33,820 nucleotides of DNA from assembly GCA_910585265.1 (NCBI GenBank), contig CAJUCA010000035.1:1-33820 (forward strand), written 5' to 3'. Every line of letters begins with the position of its first letter. Within the stretch, counting starts at the first letter, position 1. Of the stretch, positions 23,560-30,255 are shown in pieces. The position numbers and the translations under genes are program-made. The stretch comes from an uncultured Oscillospiraceae bacterium (GTDB taxonomy: Bacteria > Bacillota > Clostridia > Oscillospirales > Oscillospiraceae). The notes below the pieces were generated by a model. That model did not search any database, was not told the origin of the DNA, and saw only the letters and a program-made list of their open reading frames with translations.

Positions 23560-23588
23560 TTGACAAACCGGAAGGATTGTGGTAAAAT
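23560..23588 (+). promoter_or_regulatory. Sigma-A promoter of the NUDIX-tyrS operon
   Basis: TTGACA (23560-23565), 17-base spacer, TAAAAT (23583-23588), immediately before the T-box leader. Confidence 0.87.
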
Positions 23589-23593
23589 CCAGC

Positions 23594-23862
23594 CAATGCG
23601 AGGATGAGGCCCAGTAGCCGGAGCGTGCCTGCCCAGAGAGCCCCCGTTTTGGTGGAAGGGGGAGAGGGGCGTCCGGCGAATACCCCTCGGAGCAGCCGCC
23701 TGAACGGGGCCCGTTCCCCAGTAGGGCCGGACGGGTGCGCCCGGTACAGCGCAGGGGTTCTGCTGGGAACCCCCCGAGGCCGTTTTCGTGAGAAGGCGGC
23801 AAAACAGAGGTGGTACCGCGAGCTTTCGCCCTCTGTCCCAAAGGGACAGGGGGCGTTTTGAT
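23594..23862 (+). promoter_or_regulatory. Tyrosine T-box riboswitch leader
   Basis: The leader binds uncharged tRNA and then prevents termination. Visible elements in order are the AGTAG bulge region (about 23611), the distal stem I AGAGAG and GGTGGAA pieces (about 23634-23667), GAATAC in the specifier loop with TAC (Tyr) at 23681-23683, and the T-box AGAGGTGGTACCGCG (23806-23820) whose TGGT pairs with an ACCA acceptor end, as in tRNA-Tyr. The terminator stem follows (23827-23839 with 23843-23855, then TTTT). The antiterminator would pair the T-box region with the 5' arm of that stem. The tyrS gene downstream supports the Tyr call. Confidence 0.93.
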
Positions 23863-23879
23863 GCAGAAGGAGCAATAAG

Positions 23880-24353
23880 ATGGAGTACAGAGTATTTGGC
23901 GCGCCCCGGCCCGGTGTGGACTACGGGGCGCGGCCCGGGGCCTATGGCGTGGCCTTTGATGGCGCGGGCCGGGCGGGGATGGTGTTCGTGCATTTTGCGG
24001 ACAGCTCGGTGTATATCCTGCTGGGCGGCGGGATCGAGCCGGGGGAGAGTGAGGCGGAGTGCCTCCGCCGGGAGGTCATGGAGGAGATCGGGTACCCGGC
24101 CACGGTGGGCGAAAAAGTGTGCGTGGGCGAGGAGTATACCTTCACCCGGCAGGGGCAAGTCCCCTTCCACCCCATCGGCCACATCTACCTGATGGAGCTG
24201 GGAGAGAAGGCGGCCCAGGGGGAGCCGGGCCGTGAGCTGGTCTGGCTTCCGGTGGAGGAGTGCCGGGAGAAAATGGCGTTGGACTACCAGTCCTGGGCGG
24301 TGGAAAAGGCCTGGGAGCTTTATCAAAAACGAAAAAAGGAGAAAAAAACATGA
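23880..24353 (+). CDS. NUDIX hydrolase
   Basis: A 157-aa NUDIX protein that hydrolyses a nucleoside-diphosphate-linked or related pyrophosphate substrate. The NUDIX box runs from Gly50 to Gly71 with all key residues: Gly50, Glu56, and REVMEEIG at 64-71. The C-terminal part is charged and ends in a Lys-rich tail. The substrate cannot be read from the sequence. An AAGGAG site precedes the ATG. It lies directly behind the tyrosine T-box and overlaps tyrS by four bases, so it is induced with tyrS on tyrosine starvation; the reason for this pairing is unclear. Confidence 0.9.
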   Translation: MEYRVFGAPRPGVDYGARPGAYGVAFDGAGRAGMVFVHFADSSVYILLGGGIEPGESEAECLRREVMEEIGYPATVGEKVCVGEEYTFTRQGQVPFHPIGHIYLMELGEKAAQGEPGRELVWLPVEECREKMALDYQSWAVEKAWELYQKRKKEKKT

Positions 24354-25582
24354 CAATTTACGACGAACTCGTGGCCCGGGGCCTGGTGGCCCAGGTCACC
24401 AGCGAGGACGAGGTGAAGAACCTCATCAACAACGGCAAGGCCACCTTTTATATCGGCTACGACTGCACGGCGGACAGCCTGACGGCGGGGCACTTCGTCA
24501 CCCTCACCCTGATGAAGCGGCTCCAACAGGCGGGGAACAAGCCCATCGCCCTCATCGGCGGCGGCACCACCACCATCGGCGATCCCTCGGGGCGCACCGA
24601 TATGCGCAAGATGCTGAGCCGGGAGGACATCAACCACAACGCCCAGTGCTTCAAGCACCAGATGGAGCGGTTTATCGACTTTGGCGACGGCCCGGGCCAG
24701 GCCATGATGCTGAACAACGCCGACTGGCTGCTGGATCTCAACTACGTGGAGCTGCTGCGGGAGGTGGGGGCCTGCTTCTCGGTGAACAATATGCTCCGGG
24801 CGGACTGCTACAAGCAGCGGATGGAGAAGGGCCTGTCCTTCCTGGAGTTCAACTATATGATCATGCAGTCCTACGACTTCTACCATATGTTCCAGACGGT
24901 GGGCTGCAACCTCCAGTGCGGCGGCAACGACCAGTGGAGCAATATGCTGGGCGGCACGGAGCTGATCCGCCGGAAGCTGGGGAAGGACTCCCACTGTATG
25001 ACCATCAACCTACTCACCGACTCCCAGGGGAACAAGATGGGCAAGACCGCCGGCAACGCGGTGTGGCTGGACCCCAACAAGACCAGCCCCTACGACTTCT
25101 ACCAGTACTGGCGGAATGTGGGAGACGCGGACGTGATGAAGTGCGTGCGCTGGCTCACCTTCCTGCCCCTGGAGCAGATCGACGAAATGGACCAGTGGAA
25201 GGACGCCCAGCTGAACCAGGCCAAGGAGATCCTGGCCTGGGAGCTGACCAGCATGGTGCACGGCAAGGAGGAGGCGGACAAGGCCCAGGCGGCGGCCCGC
25301 GCCCTGTTCTCCAGCGGAGGGAGCGCGGCGGATATGCCGTCCACCGCCCTGACCGACGCGGACTTTACCGATGGGGCCATCGGCGCGCTGACCCTGCTGG
25401 TGAAGTGCGGGCTGGCGGCCTCCAATGGCGAGGCACGGCGGCTGATTCAGCAGGGAGGCGTGATGGCGGCGGAGGAGAAGGTGTCTGATCCTGCGGCTCA
25501 GTTTGCTAAGGAGAGGTTTGTTGGGGAGGGTGTGATCCTTAAGAAGGGGAAGAAGGTGTTCCACCGGGTTACGCTTTCTTGA
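24350..25582 (+). CDS. tyrS: Tyrosyl-tRNA synthetase
   Basis: Class I aminoacyl-tRNA synthetase that charges tRNA-Tyr. The 410-aa protein has the HIGH-equivalent region YDCTADSLTAGHF (TAGH at 45-48), the GGTTTIGDPSGRTDMR loop, GGNDQWSN in the tyrosine pocket, the KMSKS-equivalent KMGKT (229-233) and a C-terminal S4-like RNA-binding domain with SNGEARRLIQQGGV. ATG 24350 is inside the NUDIX stop with AAAAAAGGAG upstream; the longer frame from 24260 is an artefact of overlap. Expression is controlled by the T-box leader. Confidence 0.97.
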   Translation: MTIYDELVARGLVAQVTSEDEVKNLINNGKATFYIGYDCTADSLTAGHFVTLTLMKRLQQAGNKPIALIGGGTTTIGDPSGRTDMRKMLSREDINHNAQCFKHQMERFIDFGDGPGQAMMLNNADWLLDLNYVELLREVGACFSVNNMLRADCYKQRMEKGLSFLEFNYMIMQSYDFYHMFQTVGCNLQCGGNDQWSNMLGGTELIRRKLGKDSHCMTINLLTDSQGNKMGKTAGNAVWLDPNKTSPYDFYQYWRNVGDADVMKCVRWLTFLPLEQIDEMDQWKDAQLNQAKEILAWELTSMVHGKEEADKAQAAARALFSSGGSAADMPSTALTDADFTDGAIGALTLLVKCGLAASNGEARRLIQQGGVMAAEEKVSDPAAQFAKERFVGEGVILKKGKKVFHRVTLS

Positions 25583-25664
25583 GGAGCGCGTGGACAAAAG
25601 GGGAACGGTTCGAAGTACACCACGGCGCGTTACCGAAATAGCTGCTGAATGATAGAAATGCTAA

Positions 25665-25710
25665 AACCGAACGCTGTCCCCCACTTGGAGGACAGCGTTC
25701 GGTTGTTGTC
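25665..25710 (+). terminator. Likely tyrS terminator
   Basis: A perfect 15-bp stem (25665-25679 with 25690-25704) and 10-nt loop, about 80 bases after tyrS. The tail GTTGTTGTC is only moderately T-rich, so efficiency is uncertain. Confidence 0.65.
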
Positions 25711-26037
25711 ATGTGTTATTTGAAAAGATGCAGACCATCATCACGCACCCAAAACCAACTCGAAGCCCAGCGCAGCGGGTTCGAGTTGGAAAGGAGGAGC
25801 ATAGGAGCGGAACGCAGTTTTAAGGCGGTCCCAAAAAGGGACCGCCTTGAAACGGAGTGGAGCGGATTTCGCTCCGACGTGGCTTGTCACTACGAAATCA
25901 CTATTTTCGGAAAACATTGCGGCTCAATAATTTCTATTGGTGAGTTATTTCAAGAGTGCAAATAACTGTGATACGTAGGATAACAGCTTTATAATATGCG
26001 TAACTGTCTGGTAAAAAATGGATAAAACATCTAAAAA
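25711..26037. other. Hairpin-rich junction, no convincing gene
   Basis: This stretch holds three inverted repeats in series: 25755-25789 (10-bp outer arms CCAACTCGAA/TTCGAGTTGG), 25822-25848 (11-bp arms AAGGCGGTCCC/GGGACCGCCTT) and 25859-25875 (GGAGCG/CGCTCC). The 27-bp island repeat begins five bases later. An 84-codon plus-strand ORF (25711-25965) covers it but crosses all hairpins and resembles no family. From 25930 to 26037 the DNA is AT-rich with nothing recognisable. Confidence 0.55.
25880..25906 (+). repeat. Island-flanking direct repeat, left copy
   Basis: The 27 bases starting TGGCTTGTCACTACGAAATC are identical to 32425-32451; weaker similarity continues for about 18 more bases (TTGCGG shared). 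In both copies the frame can be read as ACHYEITI, so the repeat could derive from the start of a small coding sequence. It marks the left side of the accessory segment. Confidence 0.75.
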
Positions 26038-26892
26038 TTACTGAACTGGATGTTGATGAAATACATCATTATAGTGTTGCATATGAACGATACCTGCTCC
26101 CAAAACCCGGCGGATCGGCATTGCAGCCAGTCCTTGGACGATATGGTACTGGGTGGGCATATCCTCCCAAGCTGGAATGTACCAAGAAAGACCGCCGGTG
26201 CACCAAGTACGACTCGGCGGCGGGAGGGGTGGGGCTTCCGCCGGGATGGGGAATGACTTAGGCGTCAGCGTTACATAAGCTGTATCTGCTGCAGTAAAGC
26301 CATCCCCGGTATGGGGAATGTACTTATAGTGCAGCAGGCCCTCGTTTTCCGGATCCAGCAGAACGGCCCGGAGGCCTTTAGGGTCTTCCGGCTGAGCTGC
26401 GGTGTCAAACCGCAGATCCAAGAACCGGAAGCCCCAAGAAGATAGAGAGGCTGAGGCTATGCCGTGCAGGGTATGCATATCTTCAATGTCTGCAAAGACT
26501 TTGGAATAGCCCAGCTGCTCCCGCCCGCACAGGATGGGGTCAGCATGGTTTTCCCAGATGGCCAGCTGGTACTGCCCGCAGATGGTTTCCTTCTGTCCGC
26601 AATATGTCACAGGCACATTGAAGGTAGTCACGTTGTAGCCACGTCCAGCCAGCCAAGGCAAGTTCCGGTGCATCTTGTGGGTGACGATGATATGCGGGCT
26701 GCGCAGAGAAAATCCTTTGGGCAGGCACCGCTCCACCGCTGCCGGGGCAGTTTCATACACCAAACTGTGCTGGATGCTTTCTTGGGGACCATCCAAGATA
26801 AAACGCTGACCGTCCGGCCCCTGCCGGGGGCCGCAGCAGGGCCCGAAATGCACCGGCATCTGGTACATCTGGCCTTCCTCAAATTGAAACAC
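26038..26892 (-). CDS. Acetoacetate decarboxylase-family protein
   Basis: A 284-aa member of the acetoacetate decarboxylase (ADC) superfamily, which forms a Schiff base between a lysine and a keto acid. The N-terminus FQFEEGQMYQMPVHFGP is family-like. GREQLGYSKVFADIED (about 123-138) aligns with the active-site GRExxGYPKK segment: the Schiff-base Lys appears as Lys131, but the adjacent pKa-tuning Lys is replaced by Val. It may therefore act on a different substrate or reaction, such as the aldolase/dehydratase relatives. The start is GTG 26892 with a G-rich site upstream; ATG 26868 with GAGGAAGG is an alternative. It is last of the four-gene operon, 11 bases after the small AtuA-type gene. 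Confidence 0.82.
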   Translation of the reverse strand: MFQFEEGQMYQMPVHFGPCCGPRQGPDGQRFILDGPQESIQHSLVYETAPAAVERCLPKGFSLRSPHIIVTHKMHRNLPWLAGRGYNVTTFNVPVTYCGQKETICGQYQLAIWENHADPILCGREQLGYSKVFADIEDMHTLHGIASASLSSWGFRFLDLRFDTAAQPEDPKGLRAVLLDPENEGLLHYKYIPHTGDGFTAADTAYVTLTPKSFPIPAEAPPLPPPSRTWCTGGLSWYIPAWEDMPTQYHIVQGLAAMPIRRVLGAGIVHMQHYNDVFHQHPVQ

Positions 26893-26903
26893 CGGCGCCC
26901 CCC

Positions 26904-27203
26904 TTACAGCTCCATCTCCAACAGGGCGGAGCTGAGAGCCTTGCCATGCTTGTCCATGGCCAAACTGCGCAACACACCACCCCCCAAGGCCCGCTCCATC
27001 ACAAAGTTCAGCGCACAGATACCGTCCACCTCGTAACGGGTGACAGCGCCCTTACAAATCTCGGAGAAATATTCCTTTACCCGCTGGGCGGTGACTTTTT
27101 CCTTGAGCATGGGGTAGTCCGCCTCGTTCCAAGGAATCAGGGAGATATTGGATACATCCCCTTTGTCGCCGGTGCGCGAGTGGCAAATCTCTTTTAGCTT
27201 CAT
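26904..27203 (-). CDS. AtuA C-terminal-type small subunit (ferredoxin-like fold)
   Basis: A 99-aa protein that corresponds to the small C-terminal domain found fused in many AtuA proteins. The diagnostic segment SRTGDKGDVSNISLIPW (about residues 9-25) matches the family motif (R)SGDKG..(A)NI. In this locus it is a separate gene 44 bases after the AtuA large-domain gene, so the two products presumably form a complex. The frame opens earlier at 27230; ATG 27203 has GGAGG at good spacing. Its enzymatic role is not known. Confidence 0.8.
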   Translation of the reverse strand: MKLKEICHSRTGDKGDVSNISLIPWNEADYPMLKEKVTAQRVKEYFSEICKGAVTRYEVDGICALNFVMERALGGGVLRSLAMDKHGKALSSALLEMEL

Positions 27204-27247
27204 AAAAAACCTCCATATACCGTCAGGCATTCGATTGATGGATGGCC

Positions 27248-28597
27248 TCAGATTTCCGTATAGGATACATGAGGCTGTACTGCGCTTCGGGGTACGAAGA
27301 AAGAGAACACCGAGATAATTTCTGAGATACGCATGGTGGCCCCGCCACCGCCCGTGGGCCCGTTGGTGTAAATGGAGTCCCCCTCATTGGACACCTTAAC
27401 GGCGTTTTCCCTGTCATCGGTGCGCACTGCCACATGGAGGCGGATCTCGCCCCAGCGCCCGTCGCTGAGCTGCTGGGCCAACCTGTCCCGGTAGAGGGAG
27501 TTGTAACCGATGTAATCCACCCGCGTCTCGTTGTACTCCACCCCCAGCCGATCCAGCCGCTTGAGGAACATCTCTCCAGCCAGCCGGGCCCGCTCCAAGG
27601 CGTTGCAACCGCCATAGCTGATCTCGCAGTCGGTGATGAAGGAGTCCCGGTAGCACACATTGACCTTCAGCTTTTCCGTCAAGCCGCGGCTGACTGCGCC
27701 CCAAGCAGACACCCGGTTCTCTCCATCTTGGGTGAAACGTACCCCGGTAAAGTCCGCTATGCAGTCTGGGGTCAGGTAGGCCGCCGGGTTGTGGATCTCA
27801 TAGAGCATCTGCTCTTTGCAGGTGTCCACGCTCACCAGCCCCCCGGTGCCCTCCACCTTGGTGAGGGTGAAGCGGCCGGTCTCGTCAAACTCCACCAGGG
27901 GGAAGCCCAGGTTGTCCAGATCCGGCACCTCTTTATAGCCGGGGTCGGCATAGTAGCCGCCGGTGACCTGACCGCCGCACTCCAGCAGATGCCCGGCCAG
28001 CACGCACTGGCCCAGCTGCTCCGGATTGTCCAGCGTCCAGCCGTACTCGTAGCACAGGGGGGCCAGGGTGAGGGTGGGGTCGGACACTCGGCCGGTGATC
28101 ACCACGTCCGCACCGTTTTTCAGCGCTTCGATGATGCCCTCCGCCCCCATATAGGCGTTGGCGGAGACAATGCGGTCCGTCCACTGGCCCACTTTGCCCT
28201 CAAACTCCAGGATGGGCTCGTCCCCGTACCGGGACAGCGTCTCATAGACGCTGTCCCCGGTGACGGCGGCAAATTTCAGCCCGGTGATGCCCTGCTCCCG
28301 GGCGATTTCCACGGCTTTGGCCACCGCGGCCTGGGGGTTGACCGCCCCCATGTTGGTAATTATTTTGACACCATGCTCCTTGGCGGGCTTGAGCACCTGT
28401 GCAAGGCGGTATTCCAGCAGACGGCTGTAGCCCTTGGAGGGGTCCTTCAGCATTTCCTGCCGGGCCAGGCCGATGGTGCGCTCGGCCAGGCACTCAAAGA
28501 TGATGTAGTCCAGCCCGCCCTGCTCGATCAGGGTGATGGCCGGGTCAACGCGGTCGCCGGCAAAGCCGGCGCCGCCTCCAATGCGAATTTTTTTCAT
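27248..28597 (-). CDS. AtuA-family protein (DUF1446)
   Basis: A 449-aa protein of the acyclic terpene utilisation AtuA/DUF1446 family. Family marks are the N-terminal KKIRIGGGAGFAGDRVDPA, LDYIIFECLAERTIGLA, ITNMGAVNPQAAV and ADVVITGRVSDPTLTLAPL. Proteins of this family occur in terpene and other acid-catabolism clusters, but the reaction is not settled. A GTG at 28612 is also in frame with a very close AAAAAGG; ATG 28597 matches the family start but lacks a well-spaced site, so the start is uncertain. It follows the transporter gene and precedes its small partner. Confidence 0.85.
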   Translation of the reverse strand: MKKIRIGGGAGFAGDRVDPAITLIEQGGLDYIIFECLAERTIGLARQEMLKDPSKGYSRLLEYRLAQVLKPAKEHGVKIITNMGAVNPQAAVAKAVEIAREQGITGLKFAAVTGDSVYETLSRYGDEPILEFEGKVGQWTDRIVSANAYMGAEGIIEALKNGADVVITGRVSDPTLTLAPLCYEYGWTLDNPEQLGQCVLAGHLLECGGQVTGGYYADPGYKEVPDLDNLGFPLVEFDETGRFTLTKVEGTGGLVSVDTCKEQMLYEIHNPAAYLTPDCIADFTGVRFTQDGENRVSAWGAVSRGLTEKLKVNVCYRDSFITDCEISYGGCNALERARLAGEMFLKRLDRLGVEYNETRVDYIGYNSLYRDRLAQQLSDGRWGEIRLHVAVRTDDRENAVKVSNEGDSIYTNGPTGGGGATMRISEIISVFSFFVPRSAVQPHVSYTEI

Positions 28598-28633
28598 AGT
28601 ATTCAAAGTCACAACCTTTTTGTGGCCCAGCTG

Positions 28634-29950
28634 TTACAGGATCAGCCCAAACACGGTGAGCAGGATCAACAGGACAATGGAGAGGGGCCACACAAATTTG
28701 ATGGTATAGCGCTGATGCTCGCCCAGGTCCAGATCGCACATACCGGTCATGAGCAGGGTGGCGGGGGTGAGCGGGGTGATGGCCCAGCCCAGAGTCAGCT
28801 GGCCCACCAGGGCAGCGTAGCAGATCCCCGCGCCGGACAGGCCCATGGCCGAGGCGCTCTGGGTGAGGACGGGCAGGATGCCATAGTAGAAGGTGTCCGC
28901 ATCAAAAACCAGGGACAGCGGCGTGGCCAGCACGCCCACCAGAATAGGCACTAACCGGGTCAGGGAGCCGGGGATCAGGCTGACCAGAGTGTTGGCCATG
29001 GCGGCGGCCATGCCGGACTCGGTGAGTACGCCCATCAGCACACCGGCGCCGTGCAGGGCGCTGACCACAAACACCGCATTGGCACCGTGGAGGCGCATGA
29101 TCTTCTGCTGATCCTCCATCTTGCGGTAGTTGAGCAGCCAAGTCAGGGCGGTGCCGGTGAGGAAAGCGGCGGCAGGAGACAGGATACCGGAGATCATCAG
29201 CCCTACCACCAGCACAATCAGGATCAGGTTGGGGATAACCAAGCGGGGCCGCAGCAGGGCGCGGGCCTCATCGCTGAGTTCCTGAGCCTGGGTTTCCACA
29301 GTGACGGCGGCGTAGTCAAAGCCCTCCGCCTTCAGCCGCTTGGTTTCGGACAGGCCGATCAGCACGACAGGCACCAAGCCAACGGCAATAGTGATGAGGA
29401 TAGGGATCAGCATGGGCTGGAAGAACTCGGTGAGATCCATTTCCATCACAGTGGCGGCACGCAGGGTGGGTCCGCCCCAAGGGGAGATATTCATCAGACC
29501 TGCCCCCATTGCTAAGATGGCGGCCAAGTTGCGCAGGCGCATATTCATCCGCCTGTAGATGGGTACCATGGCGCCGCAAACCAACAGCACTGTAGTGGTG
29601 GCGGAGCCGTCCAGATGGCCTACAATGGACAGCACATAGGTGCCGATGCACACGTACAGCGGATTCCCCCGGCAGCACTTAATGATGAAGTTTACGATGG
29701 GATCAAAGGCGCCGGCGGTCATCATGCTGCCAAAGAACAGAATGGCAAAGAAGAACATGACACCGTTGACCGCTACCTTACTGACGCCCGCCACGAGAAA
29801 GGCGGGGATACTGGCGAATTGTCCCACCAGGATCGCGCCGATCAGCGGGATCACTGACAGCGCCACCATGGTGGACAATTTCTTGGTCATAATGGATACG
29901 ATAATGGCAATGACTACCAAAAACCCTACGATGCTTAACCAGATTTCCAT
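28634..29950 (-). CDS. CitMHS-type organic acid transporter
   Basis: A 438-aa integral membrane protein with about 11-12 hydrophobic helices, of the citrate-Mg/H symporter (CitMHS) family within the ion transporter superfamily. Conserved-looking pieces are VGHLDGSATTTVLLVCGAM, ILAMGAGLMNISPWGGPTLRA (read in parts), SLVFDADTFYYGILPVL and WAITPLTPATLLMTGM. Relatives import metal-citrate or other di/tricarboxylates. GGAGGAAAA precedes the ATG. It is the first gene of the operon, downstream of the sigma-54 promoter, so uptake of the inducing acid is probably its job; the substrate is inferred only. Confidence 0.88.
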   Translation of the reverse strand: MEIWLSIVGFLVVIAIIVSIMTKKLSTMVALSVIPLIGAILVGQFASIPAFLVAGVSKVAVNGVMFFFAILFFGSMMTAGAFDPIVNFIIKCCRGNPLYVCIGTYVLSIVGHLDGSATTTVLLVCGAMVPIYRRMNMRLRNLAAILAMGAGLMNISPWGGPTLRAATVMEMDLTEFFQPMLIPILITIAVGLVPVVLIGLSETKRLKAEGFDYAAVTVETQAQELSDEARALLRPRLVIPNLILIVLVVGLMISGILSPAAAFLTGTALTWLLNYRKMEDQQKIMRLHGANAVFVVSALHGAGVLMGVLTESGMAAAMANTLVSLIPGSLTRLVPILVGVLATPLSLVFDADTFYYGILPVLTQSASAMGLSGAGICYAALVGQLTLGWAITPLTPATLLMTGMCDLDLGEHQRYTIKFVWPLSIVLLILLTVFGLIL

Positions 29951-30088
29951 AAGTTTTCCTCCCTATTATTATAATGTGTGACAAACGCGGCCGCAAGGCT
30001 TGGCAGAGAATTCCCAAGCAAAACCTCTGCCGCTGGTGCAAATCCGGAATCTGTCCCCCCTCCAATTTGTTTATGTCCTTAACACAGC

Positions 30089-30103
30089 GCAAGAAATGTG
30101 CCA
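30089..30103 (-). promoter_or_regulatory. Sigma-54 (-24/-12) promoter of the acid-utilisation operon
   Basis: On the minus strand TGGCAC (30103-30098), five bases, TTGC (30092-30089): an exact match to the invariant parts of the RpoN consensus. Transcription should start near 30077, giving a leader of about 125 nt before the transporter gene. The adjacent gene encodes a matching activator. Confidence 0.9.
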
Positions 30104-30196
30104 AAATGGAAACGTTAGAACAAGCGGCGCAAGTCCTTGATTTTTGAGGGGTTTCGTGGTAGGCTGGAGTCGCTCGACAGTCTCAAATTATAGAAT

Positions 30197-30214
30197 TGTC
30201 TCTATTTTGAGACA
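30197..30214. promoter_or_regulatory. Upstream activator site 1
   Basis: Perfect palindrome TGTCTC-N6-GAGACA. It lies about 95 bases upstream of the -24 element, the usual distance for a sigma-54 enhancer, and is identical in its arms to the second site 23 bases away. Confidence 0.8.
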
Positions 30215-30219
30215 AAATA

Positions 30220-30237
30220 TGTCTCGAAGCAGAGACA
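30220..30237. promoter_or_regulatory. Upstream activator site 2
   Basis: Second perfect TGTCTC-N6-GAGACA palindrome with a different N6. Centre-to-centre spacing to site 1 is 23 bases, about two helical turns. It ends 18 bases before the activator gene, next to its ribosome binding site, so the activator may also control itself. Confidence 0.8.
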
Positions 30238-30255
30238 ACGAGGAGGAAATCCACC

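Noticed and set aside
23745..23760. A second TAC triplet in the T-box leader as the specifier
   Set aside because: It lies past stem I, whereas the TAC at 23681 sits in the expected GAA-TAC position after the conserved distal stem I elements.
25711..25965. An 84-codon plus-strand ORF after tyrS
   Set aside because: It runs through three hairpins and the 27-bp repeat; no ribosome binding site and no family resemblance. Only its ACHYEITI part recurs, as the repeat itself.
27434..28954. A 506-codon plus-strand frame opposite the AtuA and transporter genes
   Set aside because: Composition is typical of an antisense frame; the minus-strand genes have family motifs and ribosome binding sites.
30130..30196. 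Sigma-A promoter for the activator gene
   Set aside because: TTGATT and TAGGCT have 17-base spacing but the -10 is poor, and other candidates are weaker, so I do not call one.
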